DNA of 64,000 nucleotides from JASGMR01 sp963664675 (GCA_963664675.2 CAXXLB010000014.1:682001-746000), one strand, 5' to 3'; positions 41,890 through 51,200 are shown, counted from the first letter of the stretch. Translations and numbers: made by a program. The notes: a model not told the origin generated them from the letters alone.

Positions 41890-43641
41890 ATGGTGGACTA
41901 TCTTGAATTCGTAAAATCAGGTGATATAAATCAGACTAAAGAATTTTTAAATGAAAATCCGGAGAAAGTAAACGAGAGTGATGAAACGGGAAGAACTGCG
42001 TTCAGCTGGGCCTGCAGTAACACAGATACCGGAATGATGGCGCTGCTTATAGAAAGGGGAGCAGATGTCAACACACCAGATAAAAATGGAATCGTGCCCG
42101 TTCACATACTGGCCTCCAGAGGTTCCGCCGAAGGAATGGAGATACTTCTGAAAGAAAAGGTCAACGTGAATGTCGTCACGGACATGGGGTTCACCGCCTT
42201 ACATTATGCCAATGCACCGGGAAATATTGAAAGCAGAATAAAAATCATCGGTCAACTGTTCGATAACGGAGCCGATCATACGATAAAAAATAAAAACGGA
42301 GATACGCCCTTAAATTTTGCCTTTGCTTTTTTTACGGATATCAGGATTGTAAAGGCCCTTCTTGACCGGGGCGCTTCTTATAATCTGTCAGGAAACCGCG
42401 CTTTCAACATTCTGCAGAAGGCCGCTGAATTCGGATTGAACGATCTGTTTAAAGAGGGGTTTAAAAAAGCACAACCGGATCTCCTGTCCGATGAACAGGT
42501 GAAAGATAACCTTGTCCGGTTCGTTGTAACAGGTGGTGAAACTGAATTGCTAAAATATCTGCGGGATAAAAATGTTGTGCTGAACAGGGAGAAAAATGTC
42601 TATGGCTGTACGCTCATCCATTATGCAGCTCTTTCGGGAAACAAGAAGATGCTCGAATATCTTTATGATAACGGATTCGATATCGACGAAAGGAACAACA
42701 GTGGAGAGTCTGCCTTCAACATCGCTCAGAAAAAGAACGATAATGAGATGATGCAACTGATCATTGATCGCGGCGGGAATGACCATGACAGGGAATGGCC
42801 CGTGCTGCGCGGCGAGTATCTGGGACAGAAGACCCCCGGTATGATTCCCGAACTTTTTGCTCCCGGTATCGTTTCCACAGAGTCCTATGAAGGCTGCTCG
42901 GGGTGGGGAAGCGAGATGAAGAATTTTCTCTTTCAGCGCTGGGTCGATAAGATTCCGAAACTCTATATAATGAACCGCGTTGAAGGGGTATGGAACGAAC
43001 CCGAGGAGATTCCGTTTGGTACGACCCATGATGTTGGTGATTTCACAATCGCACCGGATGGAAAAACCATTCTTTTTGCGTCGAAGAGAGATGAAGATGG
43101 CAATCATTGTGAATGGGCATATATCTGGAAATCCACGAAAACAGAAAACGGATGGACGGAACCGGAACTGTTCGATGCACCTGTTCATTCACAGTATCAG
43201 GAGAGTTATCCCTGTATGGCCGCCGGTGGAAATCTCTATTTTTTCAGCTGGCGACCGGGAGGTCACGGAAAATCGGATATTTATCTCTCGGAATTTAAGA
43301 AAGATGGATACCTGCCACCTGTTAATCTGGGTAACCCCCCAAACAGTGAAAATTATGATTGGGATGCCTATATCGCACCGGATGAAAGTTATATTATATT
43401 CAGTTCGATGGTCCCCGGAGGTGCATATGACAATCTGCATATATCTTTCAGGCCGAAAGACAGCAACTGGTCAACTCCCGTGTTCATGGAGGAAATAAAT
43501 TCGCAGTATTCCGACAACAGACCCTACGTGACGCCGGATGGCAAATATCTGTTTTTCTACAGTGGAAGATCTGGCAACGGGGATATTTACTGGGTGGATG
43601 CACGGATCATAGATCGGTACAGAGAAAGAATCCGTGAATGA
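41890..43641 (+). CDS. Ankyrin-repeat/PD40 beta-propeller fusion protein
   Basis: This 583-residue protein has no signal peptide. Residues about 1-300 are ankyrin repeats (TGRTAFSWACSNTDTGMMAL, LIERGADVNTPDKNGIVPVH, GFTALHYAN, NGDTPLNFAFAF, YGCTLIHYAALSGNKKMLEY). Residues about 315-583 are PD40 propeller blades (DFTIAPDGKTILFASKRDED, YIAPDESYIIFSS, RPYVTPDGKYLFFYSGRSGN). It starts three bases after the secreted propeller gene. Fusing two interaction scaffolds in one soluble protein is unusual; it looks like a binding hub. The enzymatic role is unknown, and no catalytic motif was seen. Confidence 0.85.
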   Translation: MVDYLEFVKSGDINQTKEFLNENPEKVNESDETGRTAFSWACSNTDTGMMALLIERGADVNTPDKNGIVPVHILASRGSAEGMEILLKEKVNVNVVTDMGFTALHYANAPGNIESRIKIIGQLFDNGADHTIKNKNGDTPLNFAFAFFTDIRIVKALLDRGASYNLSGNRAFNILQKAAEFGLNDLFKEGFKKAQPDLLSDEQVKDNLVRFVVTGGETELLKYLRDKNVVLNREKNVYGCTLIHYAALSGNKKMLEYLYDNGFDIDERNNSGESAFNIAQKKNDNEMMQLIIDRGGNDHDREWPVLRGEYLGQKTPGMIPELFAPGIVSTESYEGCSGWGSEMKNFLFQRWVDKIPKLYIMNRVEGVWNEPEEIPFGTTHDVGDFTIAPDGKTILFASKRDEDGNHCEWAYIWKSTKTENGWTEPELFDAPVHSQYQESYPCMAAGGNLYFFSWRPGGHGKSDIYLSEFKKDGYLPPVNLGNPPNSENYDWDAYIAPDESYIIFSSMVPGGAYDNLHISFRPKDSNWSTPVFMEEINSQYSDNRPYVTPDGKYLFFYSGRSGNGDIYWVDARIIDRYRERIRE

Positions 43642-43665
43642 ATTTCTCGAAAGAGGAGGGAAAAA

Positions 43666-44652
43666 ATGAGAAAAGCGATCATCATTTTTATTTTATTTTT
43701 CTGTTTGGTAGTTATTTCAGGTTTTTCATCGAAAGAAACTGAATCGGTTTTATCTATCGAGAATTCAAAAAATATCGTGTTGTTGGAAAAACTGGAAGGT
43801 CACGAGGGAAAACTCTGGTGTGTGACTTTTTCTGCCGGTGGATTACTTGTTACCTCAGGCAAGGACGGGAAGGCTATCGTCTGGAAACCCTGTGACGAAA
43901 CAGGCTCTTTTTTTGAAAAAGTGTTTGAAGCTGAAATGCGAAAACTGGTTAAGGCTGTAGATTTTATAGGCGAAGATACTCTGATAACTCTGAGTGATGA
44001 TAATCTCATCAGGTACTGGGATCTTGAGACCGGAGAGCTTATAAATGAAGAAAGAGGTGAATACGGACATATCGGTCATATTCTCGTGTCTGAAGATGAC
44101 CGGTTACTCGCCGTTGAATCGAAGGGAAGGATCGATGTATCTGATCTTGAATCGGGGGAAAAGCTATATCATATATGGGAACCTGAAGGAACCTGCTTTG
44201 AATACCGTTTCACTTCTGACAATAAAAAAATGATAACCTCCAGCCATGAAGGTTCTGTTGCTCTGTGGAATCTTGAAAGCGGAGAGAAAATGAGAGAATT
44301 CATGGGCCACCAGTGGGACGTTCATGCCATCGATATCGGCCAGGATGGTCGATACATTGTAACCGGATCAACAGATTACAAAGTGAAACTGTGGGATCTT
44401 GAAACAGGAAAGTGTATTCATACAATGAGCCATTACGATGGGTTGTATGACGTGGCTTTTTCCCCCGACGGAACCCTGATAGCCTCGGTCGGATGTGACA
44501 GCATAATAATGCTATGGGATACTGAAACCGGGAGAAGATTGAAGCTGCTTCAACACGATGACGAAATACATGCTGTTGATTTTTCTCCCGATGGGAGGTA
44601 TATAATTGCCGGTGGATATGATTCGGATATTTATATCTGGGGATTGGACTGA
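43666..44652 (+). CDS. Secreted WD40-repeat protein
   Basis: This 328-residue protein has an N-terminal signal peptide (MRKAIIIFILFFCLVVISG) and about seven WD40 blades, for example LEGHEGKLWCVTFSAGG, REFMGHQWDVHAIDIGQDG with STDYKVKLWDLETG, and AVDFSPDGRYIIAGGYDSDI. WD40 propellers are binding platforms. It lies 24 bases downstream of the ankyrin/PD40 gene with GAGGAGGG before ATG and ends the cluster. All three propeller genes probably serve one envelope or stress process of unknown nature. Confidence 0.88.
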   Translation: MRKAIIIFILFFCLVVISGFSSKETESVLSIENSKNIVLLEKLEGHEGKLWCVTFSAGGLLVTSGKDGKAIVWKPCDETGSFFEKVFEAEMRKLVKAVDFIGEDTLITLSDDNLIRYWDLETGELINEERGEYGHIGHILVSEDDRLLAVESKGRIDVSDLESGEKLYHIWEPEGTCFEYRFTSDNKKMITSSHEGSVALWNLESGEKMREFMGHQWDVHAIDIGQDGRYIVTGSTDYKVKLWDLETGKCIHTMSHYDGLYDVAFSPDGTLIASVGCDSIIMLWDTETGRRLKLLQHDDEIHAVDFSPDGRYIIAGGYDSDIYIWGLD

Positions 44653-44954
44653 ATAAGGAATAGCGGGATCGGATAGAATAGATTCCATCAAAAGAATATT
44701 CCCATCTTTTTTAAGTTTCTTTTAAACAATTTTTTTATGCGGGTTTAAATCTTTTTTTGGATTTTTTATGATCCGCACATCTATAATACTTTTTTAGCTT
44801 CGTCTCTTTTTATTTGCGAGATTTCTGTGATTTTCAGTAAATAATGACCATGTATCTGCCGTGAAACTTCCCGCGGAAAATGACTCCGGAGATTTTATCT
44901 TAAAAACTCCCGTTAGAAATCCGATTTTTACAGCCTGACAAAAAAACTTCCGGT
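44653..44954. other. Intergenic region between convergent genes
   Basis: T-rich and without genes. No clean stem followed by a T-run was found; TGCGG/CCGCA arms around 44738-44778 are far apart. Confidence 0.35.
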
Positions 44955-45461
44955 TCAGTATTGAGTATCACCCCGGGCCTCCCAGAGCATATTATACGAC
45001 GATTCAATATCCTGAACGATTTTGAAATTTTTCTTTGTGTAAAGATGATAAGCAACATTGCTTTTGGTAACACATAAACTGATTTTTGAAATACCATTTT
45101 CCAGGGCAGCCATTTTCAATGATTCAATTAAAATACTCCCGACACCCCGGTGTCTGTAGGTGCCAACAACACCTATAACGAGAACCGGAATATCGCTGGA
45201 AATATAACCCCTTATGTTCATCTCATCATTCCAGTACCTTATAAATGCTGTGCCGGCTTTTGCTCCATCAATCTCTGCGATAACCGCGATATCTCCTTTT
45301 CGATCACCAAAATCCACGAGTATATGTTTTGTAAAGTCATATGACAGGCCCTCTTCCAGTGATGGGCGATCGTCATCCGTTCTACTCCAAAAAACAGCTT
45401 CAAACAACATTTCCCGCAGAAACTGATAGTCATTCCGAACATATTCTCTGCAATTTATCAT
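44955..45461 (-). CDS. GNAT-family N-acetyltransferase
   Basis: This 168-residue acyl-CoA-dependent acetyltransferase has the acetyl-CoA loop RHRGVGSILIESLKMAALE (motif A, with its Q/RxxGxG/A form RHRGVG), preceded by VLVIGVVGTY and followed by YTKKNFKIVQ. The N-terminal ISCREYVRNDYQFL-like segment fits the fold. The substrate (small amine or protein N-terminus) is unknown. The ribosome binding site is weak (GGGAGAAT). It is convergent with the WD40 gene and next to the third repeat block, so it may belong to the accessory region. Confidence 0.85.
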   Translation of the reverse strand: MINCREYVRNDYQFLREMLFEAVFWSRTDDDRPSLEEGLSYDFTKHILVDFGDRKGDIAVIAEIDGAKAGTAFIRYWNDEMNIRGYISSDIPVLVIGVVGTYRHRGVGSILIESLKMAALENGISKISLCVTKSNVAYHLYTKKNFKIVQDIESSYNMLWEARGDTQY

Positions 45462-45589
45462 ATGATTCTCCCTGTATTAAAGAAACGAAATTCCAAACCC
45501 CCGGATAATCTATTCATCAAATTTTTCCTACATCAAAATTAAAACACAATTTTATGCAAATTTGTTTTTTTCTACCTTTTGACGATTAA
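45462..45589. other. Spacer upstream of the acetyltransferase gene
   Basis: AT-rich; no gene or clear promoter seen. Confidence 0.3.
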
Positions 45590-45840
45590 ACGATAATTGA
45601 ACAGGGAAGTAATTGTAAGAAGATGACGGAGAAGTAGGTAATAGAGAACAAAAGCAGTATATAGTTCAGCAATTCTGCTTTTCATTTTTAAGTGGTTAAG
45701 CTTTTAAACCTTTCAGCCTGTTCTCAATTCACCAATTCTCTATTCCGTTCCTAATTCTCTGCTGGTTTTCACTATGCACTAAATCCTATACACTATGTAC
45801 TGCGCTTTTGAACCGGTGGTTGGACGATAATCAAATGCTG
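45590..45840. repeat. Third block of the degenerate repeat family
   Basis: It shows the same motifs as at 37.0-37.6 and 39.0-39.3 kb: TTCTCTATTCCGTTCC, CACTAAATCCTATACACTAT, GAACAGGGAAGTAATTG and CTTTTAAACCTTTCAGCCTG. It lies at the right end of the accessory region. Confidence 0.65.
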
Positions 45841-45907
45841 AAAAAAATTTATGAAAAAAATTTTATCTGTGATTAAAAGCAATTATGCGAAAATAAACCT
45901 TATTACG

Positions 45908-45964
45908 CACATTTATTTGCAATATTCTATATACTTTGACATTTGAAATGTGATCTTTTAAGAT
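45908..45964 (+). promoter_or_regulatory. Promoter and candidate operator of the second SorC operon
   Basis: TTGACA (45936-45941), 17 bases and TAAGAT (45959-45964). Upstream, CACATTTATTTGCAATA (45908-45924) resembles the repeats before the first SorC gene. ACATTTGAAATGT in the spacer is a short palindrome that could also be bound. Confidence 0.55.
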
Positions 45965-46015
45965 TTATAATTATCGTGAAATTATTTTCTGAAATATTTT
46001 TCAAGGAGGTTATCG

Positions 46016-46969
46016 ATGTATTCATACACAACATTAATAAAAGTTGCTGAATTATATTATAAAAAGAAATACTCACAAAAGGAAATCTCAAAAGAATTAT
46101 CTGTGTCTGTTCCAACTGTCTCAAGAATGCTGCAGGAGAGTATTGATCTGGGAATTGTTCAGGTAAAAATAGTCAATATAGAAAGTCAGGCACATTCACT
46201 GGGAGAAAAAATCAAAGAAAAATATGATATTGAAGAAATAATCATTCTTGAAACCCCTTCAAATGGAAATGACTGGGACTTAAAAAAATTACTCGGGAAA
46301 AAGAGCAGTGAATTTATTTCCGATTTATTCAACGCCGGTGAAAAGGTGGGAATAGGTCCGGGATCGACGATGAGTGAATTGATCGAATCACTCTCAAACG
46401 ACCTGAATATTCCTGCAATCCAGATACTACCGATCATGGGCAGCTGGGGAATACATAATCTGACTACTGAAACGAACAAACTGGTGAGTTCTATGGCGAG
46501 AGTATTGAGAACGGATTATTACCTTTTGCCCGCTCCCGCTATCGTCAGCAGCGAGAATGTTAAAAATATGTTCTTAAACGAGCCGCAGATCTCTGCGGTG
46601 ACAGAATTATGGGAAAAACTTGACACGGTAATTTTTTCAATAGGACCTGAAATAGAAAACAGTTTGTTTCCGACCCTGACCGATAACAAGGACATCATTG
46701 AAAATGTGAAAAATTTAAAAGCCGTGGGGGATATTGCCGGAAGAATAATAAATGAAGATGGCGAAGAACTCGATATAGATTACAACAGAAGATTGATTTC
46801 CATTCCCATCGATGTGTTGAAAAAAATACCGAAAAGAGTTGGCATAGGTGGCGGCCAAAATAAATATAGAAGTGTAAAAGCTTCATTAGAAGCTGGGATT
46901 GTAAATTATTTAATAACTGATTATCAAACATGTTTGTATATATTAGAAAATGGAGGAAATGAAAAATGA
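46016..46969 (+). CDS. SorC/DeoR-family transcriptional regulator
   Basis: This 317-residue protein has an HTH at residues about 10-45 (YYKKKYSQKEISKELSVSVP, TVSRML) and a C-terminal sugar-phosphate-type sensor domain (GEKVGIGPGSTMSELIESL, RRLISIPIDVLKKIPKRVGI). The start follows AAGGAGG by six bases. Its stop overlaps the BtpA gene by ATGA. It heads a six-gene operon and probably senses a phosphorylated product of the FGGY kinase encoded last (inference from SorC/LsrR precedent). It is paralogous to the SorC protein at 1605. Confidence 0.9.
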   Translation: MYSYTTLIKVAELYYKKKYSQKEISKELSVSVPTVSRMLQESIDLGIVQVKIVNIESQAHSLGEKIKEKYDIEEIIILETPSNGNDWDLKKLLGKKSSEFISDLFNAGEKVGIGPGSTMSELIESLSNDLNIPAIQILPIMGSWGIHNLTTETNKLVSSMARVLRTDYYLLPAPAIVSSENVKNMFLNEPQISAVTELWEKLDTVIFSIGPEIENSLFPTLTDNKDIIENVKNLKAVGDIAGRIINEDGEELDIDYNRRLISIPIDVLKKIPKRVGIGGGQNKYRSVKASLEAGIVNYLITDYQTCLYILENGGNEK

Positions 46970-47775
46970 AAATATTTGAAGAAATGTTTGGAGTAAAACA
47001 ACCTATTTTAGGAATGGTGCATTTTCCACCTTTGCCCGGATCACCTCTGTACGATTCGAATAAAGGTATGACTTATATCAGAAACACGGCGAAAAGAGAT
47101 GTTGCATCATTATTAAAAGCCGGATTTGATGGAATAGTTTTCAGCAATGAAGGAGACAGACCGTATCTTTCAAATGTCGATAAAGTAACTGTTGCAGCGA
47201 TGAGCAGTGTAATTAAGGAAGCGACTATCGGTATAAATGTACCCTTTGGATTATCGGTTTTAGCTGACCCCGAAGCGGCAATAGCCATAGGTACCGCTGT
47301 TGAATCAGATTTTGTAAGAATCTTTTTGTCCTGGGTTTATGTCGGAGATTGGGGGATTGTGGACCCATGCGCCGGAAAACTTCAAAGAGTAAAAACGAAT
47401 AATTTTGGCAAAATGAAAATTTTCGCAAATATATCCGGACATACAGAACCATTGGGCGGAAGATCACTTGAAGATATTGCAAGAGGCGCGGTAAAATTCG
47501 GATTAGCCGATGCGGTATGTCTTGCCGGAACCACGGCGGGAAGTGAAATAGAAGAATCGGACTTACACGATGCAAGAAAGGGAGCCGAAGGAGTTCCGGT
47601 CATTGCGGGAACAGGTGTTAAAACAGAAAACGTTGAAAAAATGCTCTCTTTGGCAGATGGGGTGATTATGGGAACAAGCATAAAAGTGAATAAAGACACT
47701 TTTAATCCCGTTGACCCGGAACGTGCCAAAGAATTTATTAAAAAAGCGAGAGAAGCTAGGGAGAAAAATGCATGA
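46966..47775 (+). CDS. BtpA/SgcQ-family protein
   Basis: This 269-residue TIM-barrel protein belongs to the BtpA/SgcQ family (ILGMVHFPPLPGSPLYD at the start, GFDGIVFSNEGDRPYL, FANISGHTEPLGGRSLED, VPVIAGTGVKTENV, DGVIMGTSIKVN). Members occur in photosystem I biogenesis and in sugar operons such as sgc. The late phosphate-binding-like loops suggest action on a phosphorylated sugar or related acid. It overlaps its neighbours on both sides by ATGA, so it belongs to the operon. The reaction is not established. Confidence 0.9.
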   Translation: MKIFEEMFGVKQPILGMVHFPPLPGSPLYDSNKGMTYIRNTAKRDVASLLKAGFDGIVFSNEGDRPYLSNVDKVTVAAMSSVIKEATIGINVPFGLSVLADPEAAIAIGTAVESDFVRIFLSWVYVGDWGIVDPCAGKLQRVKTNNFGKMKIFANISGHTEPLGGRSLEDIARGAVKFGLADAVCLAGTTAGSEIEESDLHDARKGAEGVPVIAGTGVKTENVEKMLSLADGVIMGTSIKVNKDTFNPVDPERAKEFIKKAREAREKNA

Positions 47776-49250
47776 TTTCACTTCAAGCTAAAAACTTATC
47801 TAAAGAATTTCCTGGCGTAATAGCTTTAGATAATGTAAATCTTTCTGTTGAAAAAGGAGAAATACATGCCATAGTTGGTGAAAATGGCGCAGGAAAATCG
47901 ACTTTAGTCAAAATAATCTCCGGGGTTTATCATCAAACAAAAGGAGAATATTTTATTGAAGGCGAAAAAAAGCAATTTCACTCTCCAAAAGATGCTTCTG
48001 AATTTATAGGGGTAGTTCATCAGGAAAGAGAATTGGTTCCCCATTTCACAGGTTATCAAAATTTGTTTTTGGGGCTTGAACTCACAAAAGGCGGATTTTT
48101 GCAGAAGAAGGAAATGAAAAGAAAAACGCAAAAATTTATTCAGAAATACAATCTCGATGTGGATCTCGATCTTCCCGCTAGTGATCTGAGCAGTGGTCAA
48201 CAGGAAATGTTGACCATTTTAAAAGTATTGTTCCGGGATCCCAAAATAATCATTTTTGATGAACCCACCGCACCGTTGAGTATAAAAGAAAGTGAAATAT
48301 TATTCAGATTGATCAGAGATCTCAAGAAAAAAGGATTGACTATTATATATATATCACACCATTTATCTGAAATACTGGATCTTTCGGATACTATAACGGT
48401 TTTAAGAAATGGTCAGAAGGTAAATACTGTAAAAAATGATGATGTAACAGAAAGGCAACTCATAAATTTGATGATCTCAAAAGATATGCAAAATCAATAC
48501 CCGAAAATCAAAACAGAAATAAACGAAATTATTTTTGAGGTAAAAGATTACACCCCCAAAAAAATAGGATTTAAAAATATTAATTTCAACATCAGATCCG
48601 GAGAAATTGTGGGTTTTGCAGGACTTGTTGGATCCGGGAGAACGGAATTGGCAAAAAGCATTTTTTCCGGTAATAAACTCAATAGTGGATCTATTGAACT
48701 CTACAAAAAAAATTTCAAATCCAGAAATTCAAAAAAAAGCATTGACAGTGGTATGGTTATGATACCCGAAGACAGAAGAGGAGAGGGATTATTGGTGAAT
48801 ATGACCGTGAAAGAGAACATCATTATGCCTCATTTATCCTCTTTGACGAAGGGTGGATTCACAAATGAAAACAAAATAAAGAACTATGTAAAAAACATAA
48901 TAGAAAAATTCTCAATAAAAGTGTTTTCGCCCCTTCAGGAAGTCAGAACTTTGAGCGGAGGTAATCAACAGAAAGTTTCTGTTGGAAAATGGCTTGGAGA
49001 AAATGCCAATATATGGATTTTTGATGAACCAACGCAGGGTATCGATGTCGATGCAAAAACAGAAATATATTCAATAATGGGGAATATTGCTAAAGAAGGC
49101 GCAGGTGTCTGGTTTATAAGCTCGGATTTGAAAGAACTGGTCGCGATATCAGATAGAATCTACGTCATGCACGAATTTGAAATTGTATCTGAATTCAAAC
49201 CACCTTTCGATAAAGAAGCTATCCTTTCAAAAATGATGGGAGAGATTTAA
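47772..49250 (+). CDS. Sugar ABC transporter ATP-binding protein (RbsA type)
   Basis: This 492-residue protein has two fused ATPase domains, as in RbsA/LsrA. The first has Walker A GENGAGKST and signature LSSGQQE; the second has a degenerate Walker A (GLVGSGRTEL), as usual for the family, and signature LSGGNQQK with IFDEPTQGIDV. It is coupled by ATGA to the BtpA gene, and the permease starts directly after its stop. It powers import through one permease. Confidence 0.95.
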   Translation: MISLQAKNLSKEFPGVIALDNVNLSVEKGEIHAIVGENGAGKSTLVKIISGVYHQTKGEYFIEGEKKQFHSPKDASEFIGVVHQERELVPHFTGYQNLFLGLELTKGGFLQKKEMKRKTQKFIQKYNLDVDLDLPASDLSSGQQEMLTILKVLFRDPKIIIFDEPTAPLSIKESEILFRLIRDLKKKGLTIIYISHHLSEILDLSDTITVLRNGQKVNTVKNDDVTERQLINLMISKDMQNQYPKIKTEINEIIFEVKDYTPKKIGFKNINFNIRSGEIVGFAGLVGSGRTELAKSIFSGNKLNSGSIELYKKNFKSRNSKKSIDSGMVMIPEDRRGEGLLVNMTVKENIIMPHLSSLTKGGFTNENKIKNYVKNIIEKFSIKVFSPLQEVRTLSGGNQQKVSVGKWLGENANIWIFDEPTQGIDVDAKTEIYSIMGNIAKEGAGVWFISSDLKELVAISDRIYVMHEFEIVSEFKPPFDKEAILSKMMGEI

Positions 49251-50210
49251 ATGAATAATGAAAAATTTGGTACACAGCAATTTTTAACAAGATTTGGAAC
49301 AATATTGGCATTAGTAGTTATTATAGTCGGTTTTTCAATATTCGTTCCGGGATTCATCAATGCGAGAAATTTATTAAATATATTGAGACAGATCGCTCTT
49401 CTGGCGATAATTGCAGAAGGATTCACCATGTGTTTGATAGTTGGTGAACTGGATTTATCATTTGCCAATGTAGCCAGTCTGGCGGGAGTAATTTCAGCAG
49501 GTTTGATTTTGAGTGGAATGAATCCTTTTTTATCGGTCATAATATCTTTAGGTGTAGGTGTTGCTTTTGGAATCGGTGCGGGTTTATTAGTCACTAAAGT
49601 GGGTATTCCATCGTTGATCACCACTCTCGCAACCGGAATAATTGCTACGGGAATGATTTTCTGGTATACAAAAGGCGTTTCTTTTTATGGAGAAATGGCG
49701 CAATCATTTTTGTTTTTGGGTAGAGGATCGGTGCTTGGGATACCGATGCTGATAATAATTATGTTAATTGTCGTAATTGCGGCAAATATCCTGATTAATA
49801 AAACTAAAACGGGTAAATATATGCAGGCTACCGGTGCCAATAAAAATGCGGCAAAGTTGGCGGGAGTCAATACTGATTTATATAAAATTCTCGCTTTAAC
49901 ACTCTCTGGAGCGGCAGCAGCTTTTACAGGTATTCTATTAACTTCAAAATTGGGTGCAGCAAACCCGGAAGGTGCTTCAGGATTCATGATGGATGCTTTT
50001 GCCGCGGCACTTCTTGGAGAAACTGTTTTGAGTGTCGGAAGGGCGAGCCCATTCGGAACTTTCATAGGCGCACTGATGATAGGGGTATTGACAAATGGAA
50101 TGACATTAGCGGGAGCGCCTTATTATATGCAGGATATAACGAAAGGATCAATAATTATTCTATCGGTAACAATAACTATGGTTCAGGCAAAAAAGCTTGA
50201 AAGCAATTAA
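49251..50210 (+). CDS. Sugar ABC transporter permease (RbsC type)
   Basis: This 319-residue membrane protein has about nine hydrophobic segments and the BPD_transp_2 pattern (MCLIVGELDLSFANVASLAG near the start, ATGANKNAAKLAGVNTDLYK, EGASGFMMDAFAAALLG). It starts at the base after the ATPase stop. As the only permease it presumably works as a homodimer, unlike LsrC/LsrD, which are two proteins. Confidence 0.94.
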   Translation: MNNEKFGTQQFLTRFGTILALVVIIVGFSIFVPGFINARNLLNILRQIALLAIIAEGFTMCLIVGELDLSFANVASLAGVISAGLILSGMNPFLSVIISLGVGVAFGIGAGLLVTKVGIPSLITTLATGIIATGMIFWYTKGVSFYGEMAQSFLFLGRGSVLGIPMLIIIMLIVVIAANILINKTKTGKYMQATGANKNAAKLAGVNTDLYKILALTLSGAAAAFTGILLTSKLGAANPEGASGFMMDAFAAALLGETVLSVGRASPFGTFIGALMIGVLTNGMTLAGAPYYMQDITKGSIIILSVTITMVQAKKLESN

Positions 50211-50227
50211 ATTAGGAGGGGTACAGT

Positions 50228-51139
50228 ATGAAAAAGTTAACGCTTTTGATTGTAACATTAATTGTACTATCGATCTTAGTAATGGGAAATCCAAAGATAG
50301 GATTCATAGCGACAAATTTCTCTTCTGAAGCACAGGCAACTGTGGCGAATGAATTCGAAAAATTGTCGGGGGAAAATGGCTGGGAACTGATACTGCTCAA
50401 CTCAGCAGGATCAATTGAAAAACAATCTACTCAATTGGAAAATCTTGTACAGATGGGTGTCGATGTTATAGTCATGGCAATGTCTCATCCGAATGAAATA
50501 AGATCTTCTCTCGATTATGCGATAGAATCGGAAGTCCCTGTAATAACAATCGATTCGGGATATGTCGACGGGGTTGTTTGTGATATAACTGCGGACAATT
50601 TTGTTATGGGAGCTAAAATTTCCACTTATCTCGCTGATTCATTGAGTGGAAATGGAAATATTATCGTAGTAAAATTTGAGAAACATCAGGGATCGAGAAG
50701 AAGGGGCAAGACATTAGATGTTGTTTTAAGCGAATATCCGGGAATTAATGTACTGGCAGAATATAATGTTGCTGCAACTGCAAGATATATGGATGACACA
50801 AGATCTGCTGTCGAAACTTATGCATTAAAATATGGCGATGAAATTGACGGTGTCTGGTGTGCCTTCGATCAACTGGCATATGCCGCTGCGGACGTTTTAT
50901 CTGAGTATGGTATCAATGATGTCATGATTGTCAGTGTTGACGGTAACGCAGAAACATACAGAAGAATAAAATCGGGACAAATGTCTGCAACTGTCGCTCA
51001 GCCTTTTGACCAGATGGCTGATAAAGCGGTCGAAATCATTGAGAAAATTATCGCAGGAATTGATCCCAAAGAGGCTGCCGGTAAGAACATCATTTATGTA
51101 GATGCGCCTTTGGTTGACAGGACAAATTTACCGGAGTGA
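50228..51139 (+). CDS. Sugar ABC transporter substrate-binding protein (RbsB type)
   Basis: This 303-residue secreted LacI-fold protein has a signal peptide (residues 1-19, MKKLTLLIVTLIVLSILVMG). The binding fold shows in KIGFIATNFSSEAQATVANE, VDVIVMAMSHPNEIRSSLD and MIVSVDGNAETYRRIKSGQM. It is similar in length and layout to the binding protein at 703, so the two importers may take related ligands. The ribosome binding site is AGGAGGGG. Confidence 0.93.
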   Translation: MKKLTLLIVTLIVLSILVMGNPKIGFIATNFSSEAQATVANEFEKLSGENGWELILLNSAGSIEKQSTQLENLVQMGVDVIVMAMSHPNEIRSSLDYAIESEVPVITIDSGYVDGVVCDITADNFVMGAKISTYLADSLSGNGNIIVVKFEKHQGSRRRGKTLDVVLSEYPGINVLAEYNVAATARYMDDTRSAVETYALKYGDEIDGVWCAFDQLAYAAADVLSEYGINDVMIVSVDGNAETYRRIKSGQMSATVAQPFDQMADKAVEIIEKIIAGIDPKEAAGKNIIYVDAPLVDRTNLPE

Positions 51140-51149
51140 TCTTTTCATT

Positions 51150-51187
51150 AGTAGTACGGCGGGAAATTCGCCGTGCTGCTTTTTATT
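51150..51187 (+). terminator. Hairpin with U-run between binding protein and kinase genes
   Basis: AGTAGTACGGCG (51150-51161) pairs with CGCCGTGCTGCT (51169-51180) over 12 positions, with some G-U pairs, followed by TTTTATT. It sits inside an apparent operon, so it probably reduces but does not abolish kinase expression. Confidence 0.85.
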
Positions 51188-51200
51188 GAGGTGAAGTTGA

